Notes: generated from the sequence alone by a model not told the origin. A DNA stretch of 64,000 nucleotides from Flavobacterium sp. N2038 (GCF_025947185.1 NZ_CP110001.1:1054001-1118000), one strand, 5' to 3'. Counted from the stretch's first letter, positions 52,911 through 62,479 are shown. Made by a program: numbers and translations.

Positions 52911-52980
52911 TGTCAGGCTGAGCGAAGTCGAAGCCCACGTTCCAATTGGAAAGCCCTTTGACTTCGCTCAGGGTGACAAG
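52911..52980. repeat. GAGCGAAGTCGAAG inverted repeat
   Basis: TTGTCAGGCTGAGCGAAGTC-GAAGCCC at 52911-52937 and an imperfect reverse complement ending at 52980 (GACTTCGCTCAGGGTGACAA) flank a 16-base centre. It lies inside the operon, between pheA and the aminotransferase gene. Direct repeats of AAGCATATAGC follow at 52993-53025. Confidence 0.75.
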
Positions 52981-53038
52981 TCAAAAAGAGAAAAGCATAT
53001 AGCGTAAAGCTTAAAGCATATAGCAAAAATTAAAAAAA

Positions 53039-54184
53039 ATGATTACAACAGCAAAAAGATTAGATAAAGTTGAAGAATACTACTTCTCATCAAAATTGAG
53101 GGAAGTTCGTCAATTGCAATCTGAAGGAAAACCGATCATCAGTATGGCAATTGGAAGCCCTGATTTGAGTCCGTCGAAAGCAGTAATTGAAGCAGTCGCT
53201 GCGGCAATTCAAGATGAAAATGGGCATGGTTATCAGAACTATCAGGGATTACCGGAATTGAGAAAAGGGATGGCAGATTTTTATCAGAATCAATTTGGTG
53301 TTGAATTAAATCCGAATAATGAGATTTTGCCTTTGATGGGTTCGAAAGAAGGAATTATGCACATTTCGTTAGCATTTTTAAATGAAGGTGATCACGTTTT
53401 AATTCCTAATCCGGGTTATCCAACATATACGTCGGTAACCAATTTGGTAGGAGCCGTTCCGGTTTATTATGATTTGAAAGAAGAAAATGCCTGGGAACCG
53501 GATTTTGAAGCTTTAGAAAAACTGGATCTTTCAAAGGTAAAAATTATGTGGCTGGGATATCCACACATGCCAACAGGAGCAAGAGGTAGTTTAGCGTTAT
53601 TTGAAAAATTGGTTGCTTTTGCTAAAAAACACAGCATATTATTGATCAACGACAATCCGTATAGTTTTGTTTTGAATGATAACCCAATGAGTTTGTTACA
53701 GGTTGCAGGTGCAAAAGATGTGGCTTTAGAATTGAATTCACTTAGTAAAACCTTCAACATGGCTGGCTGGAGAGTTGGTATGGTTTTAGGAAATCCTGAA
53801 ATTATCGATGCAGTCCTAAAAGTAAAAAGCAATATGGACAGCGGAATGTATTACGGAATCCAAAAAGGTGCAGTTGCGGCATTGAATTGCGATGAATCCT
53901 GGTTCGAAGATCAAAACAAGATCTACAGACGCCGCCGTGAACTAACAGAAAAATTAGCAGAAAAATTAGGCTGCAAAGTTTATAAGGAAGGAGTTGGGCT
54001 TTTTGTTTGGGCAAAACTTCCGGAAGGAATAGCATCAGCAGAGAAGTTCATTGACGAAATATTATATGAGAAACATATTTTCATTACACCGGGAACCATT
54101 TTTGGAAGTAACGGCGAAGGTTATATCAGATTCTCATTGTGTGTAAAAGAAGAAAAAGTACAGGAAGCGATAGACCGATTTTAG
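53039..54184 (+). CDS. Class I/II PLP aminotransferase of the aromatic operon
   Basis: 381 aa. PLP-binding lysine in ELNSLSKTFNMAGWRVG (near residue 237). Other fold-type I landmarks are IPNPGYPTYTSV and the distal arginine in GYIRFSLCV. The usual N-N-P-T-G loop reads YPHMPTGA, so the standard cofactor-contacting Asn is replaced. The operon suggests it transaminates phenylpyruvate and hydroxyphenylpyruvate, or prephenate; sequence alone does not decide this. Confidence 0.85.
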   Translation: MITTAKRLDKVEEYYFSSKLREVRQLQSEGKPIISMAIGSPDLSPSKAVIEAVAAAIQDENGHGYQNYQGLPELRKGMADFYQNQFGVELNPNNEILPLMGSKEGIMHISLAFLNEGDHVLIPNPGYPTYTSVTNLVGAVPVYYDLKEENAWEPDFEALEKLDLSKVKIMWLGYPHMPTGARGSLALFEKLVAFAKKHSILLINDNPYSFVLNDNPMSLLQVAGAKDVALELNSLSKTFNMAGWRVGMVLGNPEIIDAVLKVKSNMDSGMYYGIQKGAVAALNCDESWFEDQNKIYRRRRELTEKLAEKLGCKVYKEGVGLFVWAKLPEGIASAEKFIDEILYEKHIFITPGTIFGSNGEGYIRFSLCVKEEKVQEAIDRF

Positions 54185-54303
54185 ATTTTAGAATGTAGAT
54201 TTTAGATTTCAGATTTTGCGAACCTTGCGTAAATTCTTTGCGGACTTTGCGGTTAAATTAAGGTTGGAATTTGGAATTTTAAAATTGGAAATTAAAGAGA
54301 AGT

Positions 54304-55161
54304 ATGAAAGTATACGTAATAGGAATAGGATTAATAGGCGGTTCGATGGTGCTGGACATCAAAGAAAAACATCCAAACGCCACTATTTTTGGAATAGACA
54401 ATAACGAAAAACATTTGCAGGAAGCAATTGATTTAGGTGTTGTTGAAAAAGCAGGAAGTTTTGAAAATTTGGCCGAGGCTGATTTTGTAATTGTTTCAGT
54501 TCCTGTTGATGTGGCGCTAGCGGTTTTGCCTAAAGTTCTGGATGCGGTTGGTGATAAAACAATTGTTTTTGAAGTTGGATCGACTAAAAAACCAATTTGT
54601 GATGCAGTGGCAAATCATCCGAAAAGAAGAAATTTTATTGCCACACATCCGATAGCAGGAACAGAATTCTCAGGACCTTCGGCGGCGATAAAAGGTTTAT
54701 TTAAAGGAAAAACAAACATCATTTGCGAAGTGGAAAAAACCACTTTTAAATTGCAGGAAAAAGCATTGCAGCTTTTTAGCGAAATAGGAATGAGGATTCG
54801 ATATATGGATCCAATTTCGCACGATAAACACATTGCTTACGTTTCGCATTTATCGCACATTAGTTCATTTATGCTGGGTAAAACGGTAATGAATAAAGAA
54901 AAAGACGAACAGGATATTTTTGATATGGCGGGAAGTGGATTTGAAAGTACGGTACGTTTAGCCAAAAGTTCGCCGGCAATGTGGACACCGATTTTTAAGC
55001 AAAACAAAGAACACGTTCTGGAAACATTAGAAGCATACATTTTAAACCTAAGTCGGTTTAGAGATTTGTTAAAAGAAGAAGATTATAATGCCATTTTTGA
55101 AGAAATGGAAAGCACAAATAAAATAAAGGAAATATTAAACGGATTAACTATAAAAAAGTAA
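54304..55161 (+). CDS. tyrA: Prephenate dehydrogenase
   Basis: 285 aa. NAD(P)-binding VIGIGLIGGSMVLDI at the N-terminus. Later come VFEVGSTKKPICDA, ATHPIAGTEFSGP (the substrate-site His-Pro-x-x-Gly) and HDKHIAYVSHLSHISSF. It decarboxylates and oxidises prephenate to 4-hydroxyphenylpyruvate. It has no ACT domain, so feedback control may rest on the attenuator and other enzymes. The 120-base gap before it holds GATTTTAGA and CTTTGCG type repeats. Confidence 0.92.
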   Translation: MKVYVIGIGLIGGSMVLDIKEKHPNATIFGIDNNEKHLQEAIDLGVVEKAGSFENLAEADFVIVSVPVDVALAVLPKVLDAVGDKTIVFEVGSTKKPICDAVANHPKRRNFIATHPIAGTEFSGPSAAIKGLFKGKTNIICEVEKTTFKLQEKALQLFSEIGMRIRYMDPISHDKHIAYVSHLSHISSFMLGKTVMNKEKDEQDIFDMAGSGFESTVRLAKSSPAMWTPIFKQNKEHVLETLEAYILNLSRFRDLLKEEDYNAIFEEMESTNKIKEILNGLTIKK

Positions 55162-55173
55162 ACTATAAAAAAG

Positions 55174-56256
55174 ATGGAAAATAAGAAAGAAATGAGAAAG
55201 TGGTTAGAAGATTTCAATTTAAATCACCCACTTGTGATAGCTGGACCTTGTAGTGCAGAAACTGAAGATCAGGTTTTAAAAATCGCTCATGAATTAAAAG
55301 ATTCAAAAGTAAGTGTATTCAGAGCAGGAATCTGGAAACCAAGAACACGTCCGGGAGGATTTGAAGGTGTTGGAGAAATTGGATTAAAATGGTTGCAAAA
55401 AGCAAAAGCTGAAACTGGTTTGTTAATGGGAACTGAAGTTGCAACAGCAGCACATTGTAAATTGGCTTTAGAACACGATATCGACGTATTATGGGTTGGA
55501 GCACGTACAACTGCAAACCCATTTGCGGTTCAGGAAATTGCAGATACTTTAAAAGGAACTGATAAAATTGTTTTAGTGAAAAACCCTGTAAACCCGGATT
55601 TAGCTTTATGGTTAGGTGGTGTTGAACGTTTGCACATGGCTGGAATCGAGAAATTAGGAGTTATTCACAGAGGTTTCTCTACTTACGAAAAAACAAAATA
55701 CAGAAACATTCCAGAATGGCAGATTGCTATCGAATTGCAAAATAAATTCCCTGATTTACCATTAATCATCGATCCATCTCACATTACCGGAGATCGTAAA
55801 ATGATTTTCGAAGTAACGCAAGAGGCTTTAGATTTGAATTACGATGGTATGATTATCGAAACGCACATCGATCCGGACAATGCTTGGTCTGATGCTGCAC
55901 AGCAAGTTACTCCAGATTCTTTGAAACAAATCATTAAAGATTTGACGATCAGAAAAACGGATGATACTACAGATGAGTACAGCCAAAAAATGAAAAAACT
56001 AAGAGCAAATATCGACGTTCTTGATGCTAACTTATTAGAATTGTTAGGGAAACGTATGAAAGTGGCTGACGAAATTGGTCAGGTGAAAAAAGATGCAAAC
56101 GTTGCGATTCTTCAAAATAACCGTTGGAACGAAATCTTAGGAAAAATGATTTTAGAAGGTGAGAAAAAAGGTCTTACTGAGGAGTTTGTTTTAAGAATGT
56201 TTAAAGCAATTCACCAGGAAAGTATTGGTCACCAGGAGAAAGTTTTCAACGCATAA
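55174..56256 (+). CDS. DAHP synthase / chorismate mutase fusion
   Basis: 360 aa. Residues about 1-265 form a type I-beta DAHP synthase (LVIAGPCSAETEDQ, FRAGIWKPRTRPGGFEG, VKNPVNPDLALWLGG, IDPSHITGDR). Residues about 275-358 are an AroQ-type chorismate mutase (LRANIDVLDANLLELLGKRM, ADEIGQVKKD, FKAIHQESI). The fusion couples entry to the shikimate pathway with the Phe/Tyr branch, and the mutase part can confer feedback sensitivity on the synthase. It ends the aromatic operon. Confidence 0.94.
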   Translation: MENKKEMRKWLEDFNLNHPLVIAGPCSAETEDQVLKIAHELKDSKVSVFRAGIWKPRTRPGGFEGVGEIGLKWLQKAKAETGLLMGTEVATAAHCKLALEHDIDVLWVGARTTANPFAVQEIADTLKGTDKIVLVKNPVNPDLALWLGGVERLHMAGIEKLGVIHRGFSTYEKTKYRNIPEWQIAIELQNKFPDLPLIIDPSHITGDRKMIFEVTQEALDLNYDGMIIETHIDPDNAWSDAAQQVTPDSLKQIIKDLTIRKTDDTTDEYSQKMKKLRANIDVLDANLLELLGKRMKVADEIGQVKKDANVAILQNNRWNEILGKMILEGEKKGLTEEFVLRMFKAIHQESIGHQEKVFNA

Positions 56257-56263
56257 TTTTCTT

Positions 56264-56288
56264 TAAACCATATAAGTGATATAAGTTA
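56264..56288. repeat. Single arm of the ACCATATAAG element
   Basis: TAAACCATATAAGTGATATA, then AGTTA, matches one arm of the elements at 17538 and 43590. No second arm is present within 150 bases. Confidence 0.6.
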
Positions 56289-56360
56289 ATTTTGGTTTAG
56301 TTTAAAAACTGTTGCTAGATTTTATTATATCACGCATTTAAAAATAGATTGTTTTTTTTT

Positions 56361-56434
56361 AAATCCCCATTGCTTTGAAAGAAGTAGTGGGGATTTTTGC
56401 ATTATATAGTATAGTTCGTGGTTTCAACCGTGGG
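56361..56434 (+). terminator. Terminator of the aromatic operon, then a TTTCAA hairpin
   Basis: AAATCCCCA...TGGGGATTTTT (56361-56399) is the terminator. AGTTCGTGG-TTTCAA-CCGTGGGCT (56410-56434), a G-U-rich version of the hairpin at 3908-3927, follows. Confidence 0.75.
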
Positions 56435-56518
56435 CTATGTTTAAAATTAATAATTTATCTTTGCAGAGATTTAGGGTTTGAATCTAAAATCTTAAAATCA
56501 GAAATCTAAAATTAAAGA

Positions 56519-57496
56519 ATGACAGGAATCGTATATAAATCTACAGGAAGCTGGTACACCGTAAAATCTGAAAAAGGCGATTTTATAGAATGCCGTATGA
56601 AAGGGAAGTTCAGGATGAAGGGGATTAAAAGCACTAATCCAATTGCTGTAGGCGATATTGTCGATTATGAATTAGAAGAAACTTCAGATACCATAACGGG
56701 AACAATTCATAATATTCACGAAAGAAAAAACTATATCGTTCGTAAATCGGTTAATCTTTCCAAACAGATTCATATTATTGCATCCAATATTGATCAGGTT
56801 TTTTTACTGGTTACAATTGATAATCCGCCAACAACAACCAGTTTTATCGATCGTTTTTTGGTTACAGCCGAAGCATACGGAATCGAGGCAATCCTTATTT
56901 TTAATAAAATTGATACACTTAACGATCAGACTTTAGACGATCAGCTTTATCTGCAGCATATTTATCAGGAAATAGGATATAAATGTCTGCGAGTTTCTTC
57001 TACAGAAAATAAAGGTGTTGATAAGCTGAAAGAAATGATGATTGGTAAAGTAAGTATGTTTTCAGGACATTCCGGAGTTGGAAAATCAACTTTGGTCAAT
57101 GCAATGGAGCCAAGCCTTCACTTAAAAACGACCGTAATTTCAGAACAAAGCAAGCAAGGACAACATACGACGACTTTTGCAGAAATGTATGATTTGTCTT
57201 TTGATGCCCGAATTATTGATACACCGGGAATTAAAGGTTTTGGAATTGTTGATATGGAACCAACAGAAATTAGTGGTTATTTTCCGGAATTCTTCAAGCT
57301 GAAAGATCAATGTAAGTTTAACAACTGTTTACATAAAGAAGAACCACATTGCGCTATAAAAGCTGCTTTAGAAAAAGACGAAATTGCCTGGTCACGTTAT
57401 AATAGTTACCTTAAAATTCTGGAAGGCGACGAAGAACATTATCGTACAGATTCTTATGGTGAAGATCGTGCAGCTAGTGATGAAACGAGGAAATAA
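56519..57496 (+). CDS. rsgA: Small ribosomal subunit biogenesis GTPase RsgA
   Basis: 325 aa. An N-terminal OB fold (about 1-75) precedes a circularly permuted GTPase with motifs in the order G4 (IFNKID), G1 (FSGHSGVGKSTLVN) and G3 (IIDTPGIKGFG). A C-terminal zinc knuckle holds CKFNNCLHKEEPHC. It assists late 30S assembly. The permuted order and zinc site are diagnostic. A 21-residue polar tail follows. Confidence 0.96.
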   Translation: MTGIVYKSTGSWYTVKSEKGDFIECRMKGKFRMKGIKSTNPIAVGDIVDYELEETSDTITGTIHNIHERKNYIVRKSVNLSKQIHIIASNIDQVFLLVTIDNPPTTTSFIDRFLVTAEAYGIEAILIFNKIDTLNDQTLDDQLYLQHIYQEIGYKCLRVSSTENKGVDKLKEMMIGKVSMFSGHSGVGKSTLVNAMEPSLHLKTTVISEQSKQGQHTTTFAEMYDLSFDARIIDTPGIKGFGIVDMEPTEISGYFPEFFKLKDQCKFNNCLHKEEPHCAIKAALEKDEIAWSRYNSYLKILEGDEEHYRTDSYGEDRAASDETRK

Positions 57497-57519
57497 AAAA
57501 AGAGAAATTCCAATTAAAA

Positions 57520-57617
57520 AAATCCAAATTCCAATTGTATTGTAGAGATGCACTGCTGTGCATCTAAGGTTAGAATTTAAAATCTGTTTCATCCGTGTAT
57601 CCCGATAGCTGTCGGGA
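57520..57617. repeat. Intergenic repeat cluster
   Basis: AAATTCCAATTGTATTGTAG leads into the perfect hairpin AGATGCAC-TGCT-GTGCATCT (57546-57565), matching 37597-37634. The hairpin TCCCGA-TAGCTG-TCGGGA follows at 57600-57617. Confidence 0.65.
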
Positions 57618-57655
57618 GTGGCTAATAAACTATACTACATTAGATCAAAATAAAA

Positions 57656-58108
57656 ATGAAAGTTGTAATACAAAGAGTTTCCGAAGCATCTGTAACCGTT
57701 GATGGTCAAAAAACAGCAGATATTCAAAAAGGTTTATTGGTTTTAGTTGGAATTGAAGATGCCGATACTCAGGAAGATATTGATTGGCTCGCAGGTAAAA
57801 TCATAAAAATGAGAATTTTTGGAGACGAAAATGATGTGATGAACTGCTCGGTTCAGGATATTGACGGCGATATAATTGTGGTAAGCCAGTTTACACTTCA
57901 TGCTTCTACAAAAAAAGGAAATCGTCCTTCTTATATAAAAGCGGCAAAACCAGACTTCGCAATTCCGATGTACGAAAAATTTGTAATGTCTTTGGAAAAA
58001 GAATTGGAGAAGAAGGTACAAACGGGAATTTTTGGTGCCGATATGAAAGTCAGTCTGTTAAATGACGGGCCAGTTACCATTACAATTGATAGTAAAAACA
58101 AAGAGTAA
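57656..58108 (+). CDS. dtd: D-aminoacyl-tRNA deacylase
   Basis: 150 aa. It hydrolyses D-amino acids wrongly attached to tRNA. Visible are MKVVIQRVSEASVTVDG at the start, the SQFTLHASTKKGNRPSY active-site motif and the Gly-cisPro loop in LLNDGPVTI. Length is exactly that of the family. It probably shares a transcript with rsgA, 159 bases upstream. Confidence 0.96.
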   Translation: MKVVIQRVSEASVTVDGQKTADIQKGLLVLVGIEDADTQEDIDWLAGKIIKMRIFGDENDVMNCSVQDIDGDIIVVSQFTLHASTKKGNRPSYIKAAKPDFAIPMYEKFVMSLEKELEKKVQTGIFGADMKVSLLNDGPVTITIDSKNKE

Positions 58109-58171
58109 AAAATAATCAACAAATGTTAAGAATTTCTAAAAATAATATATATTTGGCGAAATTACTTACTA

Positions 58172-60082
58172 ATGAAAACCTCTTTTTTCGCGTTGTTTTT
58201 TTGCTTATTTACGCTTGCCTCTTTAGCTCAAAAGAGTGAATATTCTTCCTTAACAATTTCCGATAGTCTTAAGCAAAATGCAGATGCAGTGGTGCGTTTA
58301 GACCAAATGGACATTGCGATTGCTTCACAACGAAGCATGAATATTAAAATCCAGAGAATAGTAACGGTTTTAAATGCACAAGGATTAAGCGATATAGAAG
58401 CTTATCAGCATTATGATAAGTCGACTACAATAAAAAATATCGAAGCAATTGTTTACGATGCATTTGGAAACGAAATCAAGAAGATTAAACGAAAAGATTT
58501 TAAAGATCAAAGTGCTGTAAGTGGTAGTACACTTTTTTCAGATAATCGTGTGATTTACTTAGAATATACACCAATTTCATATCCTTTTACAATTGTTTAT
58601 ACTAGCGAAATCGAAAATTCAAACACGGCATTTATACCAAGATGGTATTTTTTAGGTAGTTACAATTTAAGTGTAGAAAAAAGCGTCTTAAATGTATCTT
58701 ACCCAAATAATCTCGGATTTAAAAAGAAAGAGTTTCAGTTTTCTGATTTTAAAATACAAAAAACGATTGACACAGATACCAAGTTAAGTTATGCAGCGGT
58801 TAATATTTTAGCAAGAAAAGCGGAAGATTACAGCCCATCATCAGATAATCTTTTTCCAAAGGTAATGATGGGTTTAGAAAAATTTCACTTAGAAGGTTAT
58901 GACGGAACTGCGACAACCTGGGAAGCATTTGGTAAATGGTATGCCGATAATATACTTACAGAAACTACAGTTTTGCCAGAGGAAACCAAGACAAAAATAA
59001 AAGCACTTGTGGGTAATGAAAAAGATCCTATAAAGAAAGCAAAAATCATATATGATTATGTACAGAAAAAATCAAGATATGTAAATATTGCTGTGGGTAT
59101 TGGAGGCTGGAAACCTATGTTGGCAAGTGATGTTGATCGCTTAGGATACGGAGATTGCAAAGCACTGTCAAATTATACCAAAGCACTTTTGCAAGTGGTA
59201 GATGTTCCTTCGTACAATACCATTTTATACGGAGATCGTAATAAATCGAATATTCAGTCAGATTTTGTTTCGATGCAGGGAAATCACATGATATTGGCAA
59301 TTCCTACTGGAGATAATTACACCTGGCTGGAATGTACAAGTCAGGATGATCCTTTTGGTTATCAGGGAACTTTTACCGATGACAGGGATGTTTTGGTAGT
59401 AAAACCAGAAGGTGGAGCTATTGTAAGAACAAAAATTTACGAGGATAATGAAAATACGCAAAAAGATAAAGGAGCTTATTCTATCGATGAAAATGGAAAT
59501 TTCTCAGGTTCAATATCGATAATCTCCGAAGGTTCTCAGTATAGTAAAAAGTACGGAATAGAGCATTTGCAACCTACAGAAAAAGAAAAACATTATAAAG
59601 ACTACTGGGATAATATCAATAATCTTAAAATTAATAAAATATCCTTTGTCAACGATAAAGAAAATATTCGTTTTACCGAAGATGCTCAGGTTACAGCAGT
59701 AAATTATGCAACAATTTTATCCAATAAAATGATGTTTGTTGTAGACGCTTTTAATCAAAATACCGGAAGTGTCAAGCGTATTAGAAATAGAAAAAATCCA
59801 TTTGAAATTCAGAGAGGTTATCTGGATTCTGATGAAATTGAAATTAATCTGCCGGCTGGTTTTACGATCGAATTTTTACCGTCAAACTTTGAATTGAAAG
59901 GAAAATTTGGCGAATATAAAACTGAGATTGTCAAAAAAGACAGTAATAAATTAACCTATAAAAGATCCATGTTTTTAAACAAAGGCAAATATTCTAATAA
60001 AGAGTATGATGAATATCGCCTTTTTATGGAACAAGTAGCAAAAAATGATAACGCCAAAATTATACTAACCAAAACCAACTAA
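58172..60082 (+). CDS. DUF3857/transglutaminase-like protein, intact catalytic Cys
   Basis: 636 aa. Signal peptide ending SLAQK. DUF3857 covers about 55-230. The transglutaminase-like core (about 275-400) has RLGYGDCKALSNYTKALL with the cysteine and GNHMILAI with the histidine. A C-terminal beta-rich region follows. It is probably periplasmic. It pairs with the next gene, 12 bases downstream, which has the same architecture. -7 box TATATTTG at 58148-58155. The substrate is unknown. Confidence 0.85.
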   Translation: MKTSFFALFFCLFTLASLAQKSEYSSLTISDSLKQNADAVVRLDQMDIAIASQRSMNIKIQRIVTVLNAQGLSDIEAYQHYDKSTTIKNIEAIVYDAFGNEIKKIKRKDFKDQSAVSGSTLFSDNRVIYLEYTPISYPFTIVYTSEIENSNTAFIPRWYFLGSYNLSVEKSVLNVSYPNNLGFKKKEFQFSDFKIQKTIDTDTKLSYAAVNILARKAEDYSPSSDNLFPKVMMGLEKFHLEGYDGTATTWEAFGKWYADNILTETTVLPEETKTKIKALVGNEKDPIKKAKIIYDYVQKKSRYVNIAVGIGGWKPMLASDVDRLGYGDCKALSNYTKALLQVVDVPSYNTILYGDRNKSNIQSDFVSMQGNHMILAIPTGDNYTWLECTSQDDPFGYQGTFTDDRDVLVVKPEGGAIVRTKIYEDNENTQKDKGAYSIDENGNFSGSISIISEGSQYSKKYGIEHLQPTEKEKHYKDYWDNINNLKINKISFVNDKENIRFTEDAQVTAVNYATILSNKMMFVVDAFNQNTGSVKRIRNRKNPFEIQRGYLDSDEIEINLPAGFTIEFLPSNFELKGKFGEYKTEIVKKDSNKLTYKRSMFLNKGKYSNKEYDEYRLFMEQVAKNDNAKIILTKTN

Positions 60083-60094
60083 GAATTAACCAAA

Positions 60095-62110
60095 ATGAAA
60101 TTAATTAAACTTTTTAGCCTGTCTGTGATTTTATTAATCGCTCCAAAAGTGATTTCACAGGATTTTAAATTAGGAAAAGTTTCTGTTGCAGAACTTGAAC
60201 AGAAAATGCATCCTAAAGATTCTTCTGCGGTAGCAGCAATACTTTATAAAAGAGGTGAAGCGAGAATCGAATATGATCAGAATGATGGATTCATTACGGT
60301 AACCGATGTTGAAACCAGAATTAAGATTTATAAAAAAGAAGGTTATGATTGGGCAAATCAAAAAGTATGGTATTATAATACTAGTACTTTAAAAGAACGT
60401 GTGTTCTTTAATGATGCTGTTACCTATAATCTGGTTAATGGTAAAGTTGAAAAGACAAAGCTAAAAAGCGATGGTGTTTTTGACGAAGTATTAAATAAAT
60501 ACAGAGGGCAAAAAAAGATTACGATGCCAAATGTAAAAGAAGGATCGGTAATAGAATTTAGATATACTATTAAATGTCCAAGTTACAGTATGATCAGAGA
60601 TTGGGATTTTCAGACCTCAATTCCGGTAAATTATTCGGAGTTTTCCACATATATTCCGGAGTATTATGTTTTTAATTCCAGACAAAAAGGATATATTTTT
60701 CCTAAAATAACAACACTTAAAAATCCTAAATCAGTAATTTTTACAAGTAAAGACAGGTCTGATCACGGAAATGTATCCAAAACTACTTTTTCGAACGATA
60801 AATTGGAATACCTGGAGAATCAGACTACTTATATAGCGATAGATTTTCCGGCAATGAAAGAGGAAGCTTATATAAATAATATAGATAATTATACCTCAAG
60901 TGTTCAACATGAATTATCATTGATAAAGTATCCAAACTCGCCAATGAAACAATATTCGGCAGATTGGAGTTCTGTTGTGAAAACAATATATGATTATGAT
61001 GATTTTGGACCAGAATTAAATAAAACAGGATATTTTGAAGATGATTTAAAAGCTTTGTTAGCAGGAGTAAATACAACAGAGGAAAAAATTCAGCTGATTT
61101 TGAACCATGTAAAAACTAATGTAAAATGGAACGGCTATACAGGCTATGGCTGTGACAGCGGAGTTAAAAAAGCATATAAAGAGAAAACAGGAAATATTGC
61201 TGATATTAATTTAATGCTTACAGCAATGTTGCGTTATTCAGGATTGACAGCAAATCCCGTATTGTTAAGTACCCGTTCTAATGGTATTGCTTTGTTTCCT
61301 AACAGAACAGCTTTTAATTATGTTATTGCAGCAGTTGAGACTCCAAACGGAAATATTTTAATTGATGCTACAGATAAACTTTCAACTCCAAATGTATTGC
61401 CTTTGCGTGTTTTAAACTGGTCAGGAAGATTAATACGAAAAGATGGTACCTCTGATGAAATAGATTTAATGCCAAGTAAAATCTCAAATGATATAATTTT
61501 TATGAATTATAGTATTGATCCTGAGGGAAAAGTTACAGGTAAAACCAGAAGACAATGCACAGATTATAATGCTATGCTTGTGAGAGATGTGATTGATGGT
61601 GTAAAAGAAGAAGAATATTTAGAAAAACTGGAGAATAATAACAACAAAATTGAAATAAGCGAATACTCAAGATTAAACGAAAAAGAACTTCTAAAGCCAA
61701 CAATAGAAACGTATTCATTTACAGGAAATAGTTTGACGGAAGTAATTGGGGGTAAAATTTATGTAAACCCGATGTTGTTTTTTACAAATGATAAAAATCC
61801 ATTTAAACAAGAAGTTCGAGAATATCCCGTAGATTTTAGTTTTCCTTTTGCAGACAAATACAATATTTCAATTCAGATTCCAGATGGTTTTGCAGTTGAA
61901 ACTTTGCCTGCACCTGTTGCTTATACAATGGAGAATAATTTAGGCAGTTTTAAATTTAATATCGTTGCAACCGGAAATTTACTTCAACTAAGTGTAGTAC
62001 ACCAAATTAACGAAGCTATTGTTTCTACAGAGAAATATGATATGCTTAAAGAATATTATAAAGGAATGGTAGCAAAAGAAACGGAGAAAATTGTTTTGAA
62101 GAGGATATAG
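60095..62110 (+). CDS. DUF3857/transglutaminase-like protein, catalytic Cys missing
   Basis: 671 aa. Signal peptide ending VISQD. DUF3857 lies at about 55-240 (KVEKTKLKSDGVFDE, VKEGSVIEFRYTIKCP). In the transglutaminase-like core, the position expected to hold the nucleophile reads KTGNIADINLMLTAML, and the expected histidine position reads TAFNYVIAAV; the following acidic residue is kept (ILIDATDK). It looks like a non-catalytic partner of the preceding protein. Confidence 0.85.
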   Translation: MKLIKLFSLSVILLIAPKVISQDFKLGKVSVAELEQKMHPKDSSAVAAILYKRGEARIEYDQNDGFITVTDVETRIKIYKKEGYDWANQKVWYYNTSTLKERVFFNDAVTYNLVNGKVEKTKLKSDGVFDEVLNKYRGQKKITMPNVKEGSVIEFRYTIKCPSYSMIRDWDFQTSIPVNYSEFSTYIPEYYVFNSRQKGYIFPKITTLKNPKSVIFTSKDRSDHGNVSKTTFSNDKLEYLENQTTYIAIDFPAMKEEAYINNIDNYTSSVQHELSLIKYPNSPMKQYSADWSSVVKTIYDYDDFGPELNKTGYFEDDLKALLAGVNTTEEKIQLILNHVKTNVKWNGYTGYGCDSGVKKAYKEKTGNIADINLMLTAMLRYSGLTANPVLLSTRSNGIALFPNRTAFNYVIAAVETPNGNILIDATDKLSTPNVLPLRVLNWSGRLIRKDGTSDEIDLMPSKISNDIIFMNYSIDPEGKVTGKTRRQCTDYNAMLVRDVIDGVKEEEYLEKLENNNNKIEISEYSRLNEKELLKPTIETYSFTGNSLTEVIGGKIYVNPMLFFTNDKNPFKQEVREYPVDFSFPFADKYNISIQIPDGFAVETLPAPVAYTMENNLGSFKFNIVATGNLLQLSVVHQINEAIVSTEKYDMLKEYYKGMVAKETEKIVLKRI

Positions 62111-62152
62111 TAAGATGGAAAGATTAAGTTAATTTTGCTCAAAAATATAATC

Positions 62153-62479
62153 ATGGATTTGAAAAATGCACAACTAGACGTTGATACCTGGATAAAAGAG
62201 CATGGAGTTCGTTACTTCAATGAATTGACCAATATGGCACAGCTTACAGAAGAAGTAGGTGAAGTGGCTCGAATTATTGCGCGTCGTTACGGAGAACAGT
62301 CAGAAAAAGAGAGTGATAAAAACAAAGATTTAGGCGAAGAATTGGCCGATGTTGTTTTTGTTGTTTTATGTTTGGCCAACCAAACCGGAATCGATTTGCA
62401 AGCTGCCTTTGATAAAAAAATGGACTTAAAATCGGTAAGAGATAAAGATCGTCACAAAAACAATGATAAATTGAAATAA
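62153..62479 (+). CDS. MazG-like nucleotide pyrophosphohydrolase
   Basis: 108 aa. The helix pair LTEEVGEVARIIARRYG and DLGEELADVVFVVLCLANQ carries the E-x-x-E and E-x-x-D metal sites of the MazG/all-alpha NTP pyrophosphatase fold. It probably hydrolyses nucleoside triphosphates to monophosphates. The start is MDLKNAQ at 62153; a -7 box TAATTTTG at 62130-62137 rules out the earlier frame opening at 62135. Confidence 0.88.
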   Translation: MDLKNAQLDVDTWIKEHGVRYFNELTNMAQLTEEVGEVARIIARRYGEQSEKESDKNKDLGEELADVVFVVLCLANQTGIDLQAAFDKKMDLKSVRDKDRHKNNDKLK

